64,000 bases of DNA, taken from NCBI RefSeq assembly GCF_900109465.1, contig NZ_FOAZ01000008.1:1-64000 (forward strand), given 5' to 3'. Shown here piece by piece: positions 32,524 to 40,082 of this stretch (position 1 is its first letter; each line of letters opens with the position of its first letter). The notes beneath the pieces are model-generated. The model did no database searches. It was not told the DNA's origin and saw only the letters and a list, made by a program, of their open reading frames with translations. Origin of the DNA: Streptacidiphilus jiangxiensis. GTDB taxonomy: Bacteria; Actinomycetota; Actinomycetes; Streptomycetales; Streptomycetaceae. The position numbers and the translations under genes are program-made.

Positions 32524-34011
32524 TCACACCGCCAGCGGGTGACCGTCGGTGGCCTCCGGACCGTCCGCGTCCTCGCCCTCCAGCTCGCGGTCGCTCGCGG
32601 CGATCGCCTCCGCCTCGGCGTCCAGGTCCAGGCCGCGGGTGAGCGCGTAGTACAGCGCGCCCGCCACCACCAGGCCGACCGCGAAGGAGATGTCCGCCCC
32701 GCCCAGCGCCTTGGCGACCGGGCCGGTCCAGAAGGAGGTCGCGAAGAACGGGACCATCGCCGCGAAGCCGACGGTGTAGGCGGTCAGGCCCTGCCAGGAC
32801 CAGCGGCCGTAGATGCCGCGCGGGTCGAAGATCGCGGTGATCGCGTAGTGGCCGCGGCGCACGAAGTAGAAGTCGACCAGGTTGACGGCGGTCCAGGGGA
32901 TCAGGAAGTAGAGCATCAGCAGCACGAAGTTGTTGAAGTTGCCCAGGTAGTCCGCGGGCAGCGCCAGCGCGACGGCGAAGACGACCAGCTCGATCACGAC
33001 GATCCCGGCGACGCGCGACTTCACCGTCGGGCGGACCGTGCGGAAGGCGTCCACCGCACTGGTGGAGGTGAGCATCGCCCCGTACGCGTTGACCGCCATG
33101 ATCGAGATCAGCGCGAGCGAGGAGACGACCACGGCGAAGGTCCCGAAGCCCGGCAGGATGTCGTTGCCGACCTGTCGCAGACCCGCGATCGCGTCCGGGT
33201 TCGGCAGCGCGGAGGCCAGCAGTGCGCCCAGCGACATCAGCCAGACGGCCGAACCGGCCGCGCCCAGGTAGGTCCACCAGATGACCTTCTTCGCGGGCAC
33301 GTCCTTGGGCAGGTAGCGCGAGTAGTCCGAGACGTAGACGGCGTAGCTGATCTGGTAGCCGGCCGCCGCCGAGAAGACCACGAGGAACGCCGTGAAGCCG
33401 CCTCCGCCCGAGGAGGCCGCGGCCGTGTGCGGGTGCAGGTGCACGACCGCGCCGACGGTCAGCACGCCGAAGACGACGATCAGCACGTAGGTGAGCCAGC
33501 GCTGCACCGCGTGCAGCAGGTCGTGCCCGACCACGGCCAGCACGATCGCCAGGGCGATCAGCAGCGCGTACCAGAGCGTCGTCCCGCCCGGCAGGACCGT
33601 CCGCAGGCCCTGGGTGGCCAGCACGACGTTGAAGACGTTGAAGCCGATGTAGACGAAGACCACGGCCGCGAACGGCACGATCGCGCCGCGGATGCCGAAC
33701 TGGGCCCGCGACTGGATCATCTGCGGCAGGCCCATCCGCGGGCCCTGGTTGGCGTGGAAGGCCATGAAGAAGGTGCCGAAGCAGGCGCCCAGCACGACGG
33801 CCAGCACCGACCAGCCCAGGCCCAGCCCCAGGGCGGGACCGATGAAGCCGGTGACCATGGTGGTCAGCACGAAGTTGCCGGTGAACCAGAACGGGCCCTG
33901 GTGCCAGACCTTGCCGTGCCGCTCGCGGGCGGGGACGTAGTCGATGGAGCGGGTCTCGATCAGCTGCTGCGGTCTGTGCTGCTGCGGTTCACGTTCGGGC
34001 TGCTGGTCCAT
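32524..34011 (-). CDS. NCS1-family cytosine/purine/hydantoin permease
   Basis: A 495-residue transporter with about 12 transmembrane helices. NCS1 signatures: IDYVPARERHGKVWHQGPFW before helix 1, FHANQGPRMGLPQMIQSRAQ (the substrate/gating loop), YAVYVSDYSRYLPKDVPAKK, and a C-terminal acidic tail. Takes up nucleobases, allantoin, hydantoins or related ureido/guanidino compounds with cations. ATG 34011 has AGGAGG 6 nt upstream. First gene of the operon leading to the nitrilase and ureohydrolase, and divergent from the PucR gene. Confidence 0.92.
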   Translation of the reverse strand: MDQQPEREPQQHRPQQLIETRSIDYVPARERHGKVWHQGPFWFTGNFVLTTMVTGFIGPALGLGLGWSVLAVVLGACFGTFFMAFHANQGPRMGLPQMIQSRAQFGIRGAIVPFAAVVFVYIGFNVFNVVLATQGLRTVLPGGTTLWYALLIALAIVLAVVGHDLLHAVQRWLTYVLIVVFGVLTVGAVVHLHPHTAAASSGGGGFTAFLVVFSAAAGYQISYAVYVSDYSRYLPKDVPAKKVIWWTYLGAAGSAVWLMSLGALLASALPNPDAIAGLRQVGNDILPGFGTFAVVVSSLALISIMAVNAYGAMLTSTSAVDAFRTVRPTVKSRVAGIVVIELVVFAVALALPADYLGNFNNFVLLMLYFLIPWTAVNLVDFYFVRRGHYAITAIFDPRGIYGRWSWQGLTAYTVGFAAMVPFFATSFWTGPVAKALGGADISFAVGLVVAGALYYALTRGLDLDAEAEAIAASDRELEGEDADGPEATDGHPLAV

Positions 34012-34110
34012 GGGGCCCTCCTGGGTGGCGGCGGAGGCGGGTGGTAGCAGGAACCTATGCGGCCCCCGCGCCCCGGACGATGGCTGTCGGGTCGATTCTC
34101 GGCCCGTGCG

Positions 34111-34127
34111 ATGGACACTGTGTCCAT
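34111..34127. promoter_or_regulatory. Perfect 17-bp palindrome at the PucR gene start
   Basis: ATGGACAC-T-GTGTCCAT, exact 8-bp arms, lies over the possible start codons of the PucR gene and 100 bp upstream of the divergent permease gene. A good candidate operator for the divergent promoters. Confidence 0.65.
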
Positions 34128-36012
34128 GCCTCCTCTTCGACTCGCCGACCTGGTGGCGCTCCCCGAGCTTCGGCTGTCGGTGGTCGCCGCGCCCGATCGA
34201 CTGGACCGACCGGTGGAGGCGGCCCATGTCTCCGAACTACTCCGCCCCGGGCCGTGGCTGCAAGGGGGAGAGCTGCTGATGACCATCGGGCTGCTGCTGC
34301 CGATGACCGCGGCGGGCTGCCGCGCCTACGTCCGCGACTGCGCGGCGGCCGGGGCGAGCGCGCTCGCACTCGGCCTCGGCCATGACCTGCCCTACCAGGA
34401 GGCGCCCGAGGTGCTGGTCGCGGCGGCGCGGGAGGCCGGCCTGCCCCTGCTGACCGTCCCGGACGAGGTGCCGTTCATCGCGGTCACCAAGGCCGTCTTC
34501 GCGGCGAAGGCGGCCGAGCAGCACCGGGCCCTGGAACGCGCCGTCGACGCGCAGCGGCGGCTGACCGCGGCGGCCGCGTCCGGCCGGGGCCTCACGGGGA
34601 CGCTGGAGGCCTGGGTGGACGTCACCGGCGTCGGCGCGGTCGTCACCGACCTGCTCGGCCGTCCCATCGCCTTCGCGGGCCTGGACCCCGAGCGTTTGCC
34701 CGACGCGGCGGCCGAGCTCGTCGCCCGCGTGGCCTCCCGCGGCCTGCGCGGCAGCGCCACGAGCACGGCGGGCCCGCAGGGCGGCCCCGGCCTCGAGGTG
34801 CAGCCGTTGGGCGCGAACCGGCTGCGCGGCCTGCTGGTCCTCGTCGGCGCGCTCGCCTCCGACGACCGGATGCCCGCCTCGGGCCTGGTCTCCCTGCTCT
34901 CCCTGGAACTGGAACGCCGCCACCTGGCCGACGAGCCGGAACGCCGCCGCCGCTCGGCCCTGCTGGGGCGCCTGCTCACCGAGGGTGTCTCGCCCGCCCA
35001 GGCCCGCGACGTCCTCGCGCTGGCGGGCCTGGGCGGCGACACGTTCCGCGCCGTCGCGGTCGAGCCGCGCCCCCTCGCGGGAGCGGGGGCCGTGACGGGC
35101 GCAGGGGAGCCGGGGGGGCGGTCGGCCGCGGGCAGCGGTCGTGGCGGGTCGGCCCTGCTCGGCGACCGGTCCGTCGGCGCGGTAGCGCGGGCCGGAGCGG
35201 AGACGGGGGCCGGGGTCGGCGGCGGTCGTGCTGGTTCGGCCGGGGCGCGTGAGCGCGCCGAGGCGTCGGCCGAGGTGGCCGCGGATCTCGCGTCGGCCGC
35301 GCCCGGAGGGCTGGTGCGGGTGCGGGAAGGGGTGGTCGAGGCCGCCGGCGACGCGGATGCGGGCATCGGAGCGGGTGTCCGCCGTGGCGTCGTGCCGGGT
35401 GCGTCCGGCGCGTCCGGCGCTCGGACGGTCGGCGCGGCTGCCGCCGAGGCCGCGGCCGAGCTCGCCGCGGATCTCGCGCTGGCCGTGCCCGGAGGGCTGG
35501 TGCGGGTGCGGGAGGGGCTGGTCGAGGCGGTGGTCGGGGACGACCTGGACCTCGGGGACGTGCTGGCGCGTTTCGCGCCCGGCGCGGCCGCCGGGATCGG
35601 GCCCGCGGTGCCGCCGGAGGCCGCCGCCGGGTCGCTGCGCCAGGCCCGCGCGCTCGTCGCGGTCAGCCGCGCCCTGGGGCACCCCGCCGAGGCGCGCGAG
35701 GCACGCTCCGCGCGCCTGCTGCTGGAGTTCGGCGACCGTGCCGCGCTGCGCGGCTACGCGGACGCGGTCCTCGGTCCCCTCGACGCCGCCGACCCGGCCG
35801 GGGACCTGGTCCGTACCCTCGCCATCTGGCTCGACACCGGCGGCTCCTGGGACGAGACCTCCCGTCGCCTCGCGGTGCACCGCCACACCGCGCGCAACCG
35901 TGTCGACAAGGCCATGCGCCTGACGGGCCGCAATCTCGACGACGGCGACGACCGCTTCGACCTGTGGCTGGCCACGCGCATCCGCCAGGGCATGCGCACA
36001 TCCACCCGATGA
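34111..36012 (+). CDS. PucR-family transcriptional regulator
   Basis: A 633-residue regulator: N-terminal PucR domain (PPLRLADLVALPELRLSVVA to FIAVTKAVFAAKAA, about 5-140), a middle region, and C-terminal PucR helix-turn-helix (LAIWLDTGGSWDETSRRLAV, HRHTARNRVDKAMRLTGRNL). Unusually long: residues about 330-480 are Gly/Ala/Arg-rich and contain a segment repeated with a 62-codon offset (GGLVRVREGVVEA, then GGLVRVREGLVEA). Starts at 34111, 34120 (GTG) or 34126 are all possible; none has a ribosome-binding site and a palindrome covers them. Probably controls the divergent permease-nitrilase-ureohydrolase operon. Confidence 0.87.
   Translation: MDTVSMPPLRLADLVALPELRLSVVAAPDRLDRPVEAAHVSELLRPGPWLQGGELLMTIGLLLPMTAAGCRAYVRDCAAAGASALALGLGHDLPYQEAPEVLVAAAREAGLPLLTVPDEVPFIAVTKAVFAAKAAEQHRALERAVDAQRRLTAAAASGRGLTGTLEAWVDVTGVGAVVTDLLGRPIAFAGLDPERLPDAAAELVARVASRGLRGSATSTAGPQGGPGLEVQPLGANRLRGLLVLVGALASDDRMPASGLVSLLSLELERRHLADEPERRRRSALLGRLLTEGVSPAQARDVLALAGLGGDTFRAVAVEPRPLAGAGAVTGAGEPGGRSAAGSGRGGSALLGDRSVGAVARAGAETGAGVGGGRAGSAGARERAEASAEVAADLASAAPGGLVRVREGVVEAAGDADAGIGAGVRRGVVPGASGASGARTVGAAAAEAAAELAADLALAVPGGLVRVREGLVEAVVGDDLDLGDVLARFAPGAAAGIGPAVPPEAAAGSLRQARALVAVSRALGHPAEAREARSARLLLEFGDRAALRGYADAVLGPLDAADPAGDLVRTLAIWLDTGGSWDETSRRLAVHRHTARNRVDKAMRLTGRNLDDGDDRFDLWLATRIRQGMRTSTR
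35269..35343. repeat. Internal duplication in the PucR gene, copy 1
   Basis: 75 bp that recur at 35455-35529 with 67 identical positions by hand count. Encodes AEVAADLASAAPGGLVRVRE and following residues. Confidence 0.85.
35455..35529. repeat. Internal duplication in the PucR gene, copy 2
   Basis: Second copy, 186 bp (62 codons) downstream of the first, in the same frame; it encodes AELAADLALAVPGGLVRVRE. This copy is followed by the normal CdaR-like central domain, so copy 1 is probably the extra one. Confidence 0.85.
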
Positions 36013-36020
36013 GCTTCGGA

Positions 36021-36047
36021 GAAAGTACTTTCCTTTTGGAAACTTCT
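36021..36047. promoter_or_regulatory. Palindromic site upstream of membrane protein/regulator pair
   Basis: GAAAGTACTTTC (36021-36032) is a perfect 12-bp palindrome, followed four bases later by GGAAACTTC. It lies in an AT-rich patch 31 bp before the ATG at 36063, and is probably bound by the small winged-helix protein encoded at 36497. Confidence 0.5.
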
Positions 36048-36062
36048 TGCTAACGTTCAAGC

Positions 36063-36500
36063 ATGGATGAGACGTTGAGCCCGGAAGAGGCTCTCCGCAT
36101 AGCCGCCGACACCCGACGCATCGCCGCGACGCCGGGCATCCCCGCCTGGTTGCCGGTGTTCGCGGGCGCCACCATGGCGCTCACGCTGACCGTCCTCGGG
36201 GTGTCCGACCTGGTGGCGGGGGCGGCGGGCCAGGCGCTCCGGATCGCCGCCGTGCTCCTGGGGGTGGCGCACGTGGCGGTCTACGTGGAGCTGTGGCGCC
36301 GCTGGCGCCGGGGCGGGCTGGTGCCGTTGATGGACAGTCGGGTCCGAGAGCGGGTGACCAGGCTGAGCATCTTCGCGGGCTTCGCGTCCGGCGCGGGCTT
36401 CTCGATGAGCGGCCACCTCGCCTGGGGGACCATCAGCTGCGGCCTGATCCTGGGCGCCGGCACCTGGTACCGGATGGCCGGGCAGGTGCGCCAGCAGTGA
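36063..36500 (+). CDS. Small membrane protein, conserved hypothetical
   Basis: A 145-residue protein with a soluble N-terminus (SPEEALRIAADTRRIAA) and four likely transmembrane helices (GIPAWLPVFAGATMALTLTV, ALRIAAVLLGVAHVAVYVEL, IFAGFASGAGFSM, GTISCGLILGAG). Family function unknown. No Shine-Dalgarno; TAACGT 9 nt before the ATG could be a -10 of a leaderless transcript. Overlaps the following regulator gene (GTGA). This membrane protein plus small regulator arrangement recurs in streptomycetes. Confidence 0.75.
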   Translation: MDETLSPEEALRIAADTRRIAATPGIPAWLPVFAGATMALTLTVLGVSDLVAGAAGQALRIAAVLLGVAHVAVYVELWRRWRRGGLVPLMDSRVRERVTRLSIFAGFASGAGFSMSGHLAWGTISCGLILGAGTWYRMAGQVRQQ

Positions 36501-36823
36501 GCAGGCTGCCCCAATCCCCCTTCCCGGACGAGGCGTTCGGCACGCTGCCCAAGCTCAAGCTGGCCGCGTTCCTGGCCGGGTGCGGCGAGGCGGACTTCGC
36601 CACCGTCGCCGAGGCCTGCCAGATCGCCGCGCCCACGCTCTCCAAGACCGCCACGGCCCTGGAGGAGATCGGCTACGTCCGGATCCGCAAGGGCCACGTC
36701 GGCCGCCGCCCCCGCACCTGGCTGTCGCTCACGCCCGAGGGCAGGACGGCCTTCGAGGTCCACCTCGCCGCGCTCTCCGCCCTGACCGAGCAGGGGCGGG
36801 CACACCAGGGAGACGACACGTAA
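36497..36823 (+). CDS. Small winged-helix regulator (MarR/ArsR-like)
   Basis: A 108-residue DNA-binding protein: PKLKLAAFLAGCGEADFATV, recognition region EACQIAAPTLSKTATALEEI, and a wing GYVRIRKGHVGRRPRTWLSL, ending in a short dimerisation helix. The GTG start overlaps the upstream stop, so the pair is co-translated. Likely autoregulates through the palindrome at 36021; the signal is unknown and may come through the membrane partner. Confidence 0.85.
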   Translation: MSRLPQSPFPDEAFGTLPKLKLAAFLAGCGEADFATVAEACQIAAPTLSKTATALEEIGYVRIRKGHVGRRPRTWLSLTPEGRTAFEVHLAALSALTEQGRAHQGDDT

Positions 36824-36855
36824 TTCCGAGGAGCGAGACGCCCGCACGGAATGTA

Positions 36856-36885
36856 TTGACGCCCGGCGGGAATTCCTGCCAGTCT
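36856..36885 (+). promoter_or_regulatory. Promoter of the sulfonate operon leader
   Basis: TTGACG (36856-36861) and CAGTCT (36880-36885) with an 18-bp spacer. The expected transcription start falls at or just before the ATG at 36893, so the leader peptide would be translated from a leaderless mRNA, as is common for this leader type. Confidence 0.5.
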
Positions 36886-36892
36886 TCTTCGC

Positions 36893-36976
36893 ATGAGCCA
36901 GTCCGCGAATTTCGCGCTGCGCCGCCACGTCGATCTCCGCCGTGACGCGAGCGCCCTCTGTGCCGCCGGTCGGTGA
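36893..36976 (+). CDS. Cysteine leader peptide of the sulfonate operon
   Basis: 27 residues containing RRHVDLRRDASALC, the hallmark of actinobacterial cysteine-responsive leader peptides (RxHVDLxRxASALC) found in front of cysteine, sulfate and sulfonate genes. One Cys codon (TGT) near the end would stall ribosomes when Cys-tRNA is scarce. Too short for ordinary gene finding and without a Shine-Dalgarno. It lies 190 bp before the ssuA-like gene, with an intrinsic terminator between. Confidence 0.85.
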   Translation: MSQSANFALRRHVDLRRDASALCAAGR

Positions 36977-37031
36977 ACTGACCGGCTGGTAGTCGACCCT
37001 GTTTGATCCGGGCTGACCTGGCCTTTCATTC

Positions 37032-37069
37032 GCCGCGCACGTGACCATCGCCGTGCGCGGCACTTTTTT
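37032..37069 (+). terminator. Intrinsic terminator (attenuator) between leader peptide and ssu genes
   Basis: Perfect 10-bp stem GCCGCGCACG/CGTGCGCGGC, 10-nt loop, then AC and six T. A U tract is rare in this genome, which makes the site stand out. CCGGTC-N8-GACCGG at the leader stop (36966-36985) is a second hairpin that could take part in switching. Confidence 0.85.
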
Positions 37070-37166
37070 GTGTCGCCCTGTTGCGCGGGTATTGATTCCT
37101 GTTGCGCCGGGCTGAATTTCGCCTGCCAATTTTCCCCTTCCTGTCGCCTGAAAGGGTTTCCCCGCC

Positions 37167-38195
37167 ATGCACGCATTCCCGTCCAGACGCCGGTTCCTCG
37201 CCCTCCTCGGCAGCTCCGCCGCCGCGGTCACGCTGGCCGGATGCGGTGGCGCCGCCGCCGCGTCGGGCACGGGCGGGCAGGCCAGGACGCTGCGCTACCA
37301 GGGCTGGGCCGGACAGGTGCTCCTGCCCGAACTGGCGGAGGACCTCGGCTACTTCGGCGACGTGAAGCTGGACTGGGTGGGCGACACCATCAGCGGACCG
37401 CAGGACATCCAGTCGGCGGCCACCGGTCAGGTCGACTTCGGCGGCGCGTTCAACGGCGCGGTGGTGAAACTGGCCGCGAACCACGCGCCCGTACAGGCCG
37501 TGATCAGCTACTACGGCGTCGACCGCTACTCCTACAACGGCTTCTACGTGCTCGCGGGCAGCTCGATCCGCACCGGGCGGGACCTGATCGGCGCCAAGGT
37601 CGGCGTCAACACCCTCGGGGCGCACGACGAGGCGATGCTCGACATCTACCTCAAGCGCCAGGGCCTCACCCCGGACGAGATCGCGCAGGTCCAGCCGGTG
37701 GTCCTGCCGCCCGTCAGCACCGAACAGGCGCTGCGGGAGAAGCAGATCGAGGTCGCCGTCCTCGGCGGTGTGCTCCGCGACAAGGCGCTGGCCGAGGGCG
37801 GCATCCGGCCGCTCTTCACCGACTACCAGCTGCTCGGCTCGTTCAGCGCCGGCACCTACGTCATGACCGAGCGATTCCTGCGCCAGAACCCGGACACCGC
37901 ACGGACCTTCGTCACCGGCACGGCCAAGGCCATCGAGTGGGCACGACGGACGCCGCGCGAGCAGGTGGTGGCCCGGATGACCGACATCGTCCACAAGCGG
38001 GGACGCAACGAGGACCCGGCGCCGCTGAAGTACTTCCAGTCCTTCGGCGTGGCCGAGACCGGCGGCCGGATCACCGACGCCGAGTTCCAGCTCTGGCTCG
38101 ACTGGCTCGCCGACCGAGGCACCGTCCCGAAGGGCTCGGTGACCGCCGGCCGGCTCTACACCAACCAGTACAACGCCTACCGGGCCGGGAGTTGA
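37167..38195 (+). CDS. ssuA: Sulfonate ABC transporter substrate-binding lipoprotein (SsuA-like)
   Basis: A 342-residue extracytoplasmic solute-binding protein. Tat-type signal SRRRFLALLGSSAAAVTLAGC ends in a lipobox. Mature domain of the NMT1/SsuA type: LRYQGWAGQVLLPELAEDLG, SGPQDIQSAATGQVDFGGAF, DLIGAKVGVNTLGAHDEAML. Delivers an aliphatic sulfonate or sulfate ester to the permease. First structural gene of the operon ssuA-ssuB-ssuC-monooxygenase-dioxygenase; expression depends on read-through of the attenuator at 37032. Confidence 0.88.
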   Translation: MHAFPSRRRFLALLGSSAAAVTLAGCGGAAAASGTGGQARTLRYQGWAGQVLLPELAEDLGYFGDVKLDWVGDTISGPQDIQSAATGQVDFGGAFNGAVVKLAANHAPVQAVISYYGVDRYSYNGFYVLAGSSIRTGRDLIGAKVGVNTLGAHDEAMLDIYLKRQGLTPDEIAQVQPVVLPPVSTEQALREKQIEVAVLGGVLRDKALAEGGIRPLFTDYQLLGSFSAGTYVMTERFLRQNPDTARTFVTGTAKAIEWARRTPREQVVARMTDIVHKRGRNEDPAPLKYFQSFGVAETGGRITDAEFQLWLDWLADRGTVPKGSVTAGRLYTNQYNAYRAGS

Positions 38196-38199
38196 GACG

Positions 38200-39021
38200 A
38201 TGACCATCGAGACGCCGAAGATCGTCTTCGACGGGGTCGGCAAGGTCTTCCCCGCACGCGGTGCTGCGCCCGATCTGGTCGCCCTCGACGGCGTGGACCT
38301 GCAGGTCGCGGCCGGGGAGTTCCTGGTCGTGGTCGGGCCGAGCGGCTGCGGCAAGTCCACCCTGCTGGACCTGCTGGGCGGGCTGACCTGCCCGAGCGCC
38401 GGACGCGTCCTGCTGGACGGCGAGCCGGTGACCGGCCCGGGCCTGGACCGGGGCATCGTCTTCCAGCAGTACGCGCTGCTGCCCTGGCGCACCGCCCGCG
38501 GAAACGTCGAGTTCGGCCTGGAGGCGACGGGTGTACCGCGCCGCGAACGATCAGCGCGAGCAAGAGAGTTCCTGGACCTGGTGGGCCTGTCCGGCTTCGA
38601 GGACCGGCATCCGCACGAGCTCTCCGGTGGCATGCGGCAGCGCGTCGCCATCGCCCGCAGCCTCGCCTACGACCCCGACGTGCTGCTGATGGACGAGCCG
38701 TTCGCCGCGTTGGACGCGCAGACCCGGGAGACGCTCCAGGACGAGCTGCTGCGGATCTGGGAGCGGACCGGCAAGACCGTCGTCTTCATCACCCACGGCA
38801 TCGACGAGGCCGTGCACCTGGGCCAGCGCGTCGCGGTGCTCACCTCGCGGCCGGGTCGGGTCAAGCACGTCGTGCCGATCGCGCTGGGTGCGGGTCGCCA
38901 CGAGGTCGACGACCTGCGCTCCAGCCCCGAGTTCGCCCACCACCGGCACGAGATCTGGACCCTGCTGCGCGACGAGGTCGCGCAGGCCCAGCGCCTGGAG
39001 AAGGAGAGGGCAGCGGCATGA
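38200..39021 (+). CDS. ssuB: Sulfonate ABC transporter ATPase (SsuB-like)
   Basis: A 273-residue ABC ATPase. Walker A GPSGCGKST, Q-loop FQQYALLPWRT, signature LSGGMRQRVAIARSL, Walker B DVLLMDEPFAALD, H-loop FITHGIDEAV. Belongs to the nitrate/sulfonate/taurine importer class. Starts 5 bp after ssuA and overlaps ssuC by 4 nt. Confidence 0.9.
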   Translation: MTIETPKIVFDGVGKVFPARGAAPDLVALDGVDLQVAAGEFLVVVGPSGCGKSTLLDLLGGLTCPSAGRVLLDGEPVTGPGLDRGIVFQQYALLPWRTARGNVEFGLEATGVPRRERSARAREFLDLVGLSGFEDRHPHELSGGMRQRVAIARSLAYDPDVLLMDEPFAALDAQTRETLQDELLRIWERTGKTVVFITHGIDEAVHLGQRVAVLTSRPGRVKHVVPIALGAGRHEVDDLRSSPEFAHHRHEIWTLLRDEVAQAQRLEKERAAA

Positions 39022-40082
39022 GCCTCGACACGACGGAGACACTGATCTCGGACAGCGCACCCGCCGGGCCCCGGGCGGCCACCCCGCAGGCCGATCCGGC
39101 GGCGATCGCGGGTTCCTCCGGACCGGTCGGCGAGGAGCCGGGCACGCCGGGGCCGCCCCGGGCGGAGCCCGCCGTGGCGGAGTCGGCGGTGGACGCAACA
39201 GCAGCCGCGCGCGGGTCCGACGCGCCCGCGCCCCAGCCCGTGCCGCGTCCCGCGCCCGGTCCCGTTCCCGCGCGGAGTGCCGTTGCGCGCCGCGGCGCCG
39301 CGCGCCCCGCGCGACTGCTGCTGCGCGGGGCCACGAAGTCCGTCGCGATCGTCGCGCTGCTCGCGCTCTGGGAGGTCGCGCCCCGGCTCGGCCTGGTCGA
39401 CGCGACGTTCCTGCCGCCGTTCTCCGTCGTCGCGCAGGACTGGTGGAACCTCGCCGCCAACGGGCAGCTGTGGGCCAACACGCAGGCCAGTCTGGTGCGT
39501 TCGCTGAGCGGCTTCGGGCTGGCCGTCGTCCTCGGGGTGCCGCTCGGGCTGCTGATCGGCTGGTACCGGCCCGTCGCCGACCTGCTCGGACCGTTGCTGG
39601 AGCTCTTCCGCAACACCGCCGCGCTCGCCCTGCTGCCCGTCTTCATCCTGCTGCTCGGCATCGGCGAGACCTCCAAGATCGCCATCGTGCTGTACGCCTG
39701 CACCTGGCCGATCCTGCTCAACACCATCAGCGCCGTGCGCGAGGTGGACCCGACCCTGCTGCGGCTGGCCCGGTCGATGGACCTCTCGCCGTTCCGCCTG
39801 TTCCAGAAGGTGATCCTCCCGGCGGCCGTGCCGACGATCTTCACCGGCATCCGCCTGGCCGGGGCCGTCTCGATCCTGGTGCTGGTCGCGGCGGAGATGG
39901 TCGGCGCCAAGGCCGGGCTCGGCTACCTGATCAACTCCGCGCAGTTCAACTTCGCGATCCCGGACATGTACGCGGGGATCGTCACCATCGCCCTGATCGG
40001 CGTGCTCGTCAACCAACTGCTCGTCGCCGCCGAACGCCGTCTCGGCGCCTGGCGGCTCCCCGCCCGAGGAGAGAACCGATGA
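39018..40082 (+). CDS. ssuC: Sulfonate ABC transporter permease (SsuC-like)
   Basis: A 354-residue permease. About 90 residues at the N-terminus are a Pro/Ala/Gly/Glu-rich extension not needed for transport and absent from most SsuC proteins. The core has six helices of the BPD type (KSVAIVALLALWEVAPRLGL onward) and the ATPase-coupling EAA loop near RSMDLSPFRLFQKVILPAAV. Overlaps ssuB and the monooxygenase gene by 4 nt each. Confidence 0.88.
   Translation: MSLDTTETLISDSAPAGPRAATPQADPAAIAGSSGPVGEEPGTPGPPRAEPAVAESAVDATAAARGSDAPAPQPVPRPAPGPVPARSAVARRGAARPARLLLRGATKSVAIVALLALWEVAPRLGLVDATFLPPFSVVAQDWWNLAANGQLWANTQASLVRSLSGFGLAVVLGVPLGLLIGWYRPVADLLGPLLELFRNTAALALLPVFILLLGIGETSKIAIVLYACTWPILLNTISAVREVDPTLLRLARSMDLSPFRLFQKVILPAAVPTIFTGIRLAGAVSILVLVAAEMVGAKAGLGYLINSAQFNFAIPDMYAGIVTIALIGVLVNQLLVAAERRLGAWRLPARGENR

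Noticed and set aside
32158..34047. Long plus-strand open frame opposite the NCS1 permease
   Set aside because: Low-complexity charged sequence without motifs; the minus strand encodes a clear transporter and amidase.
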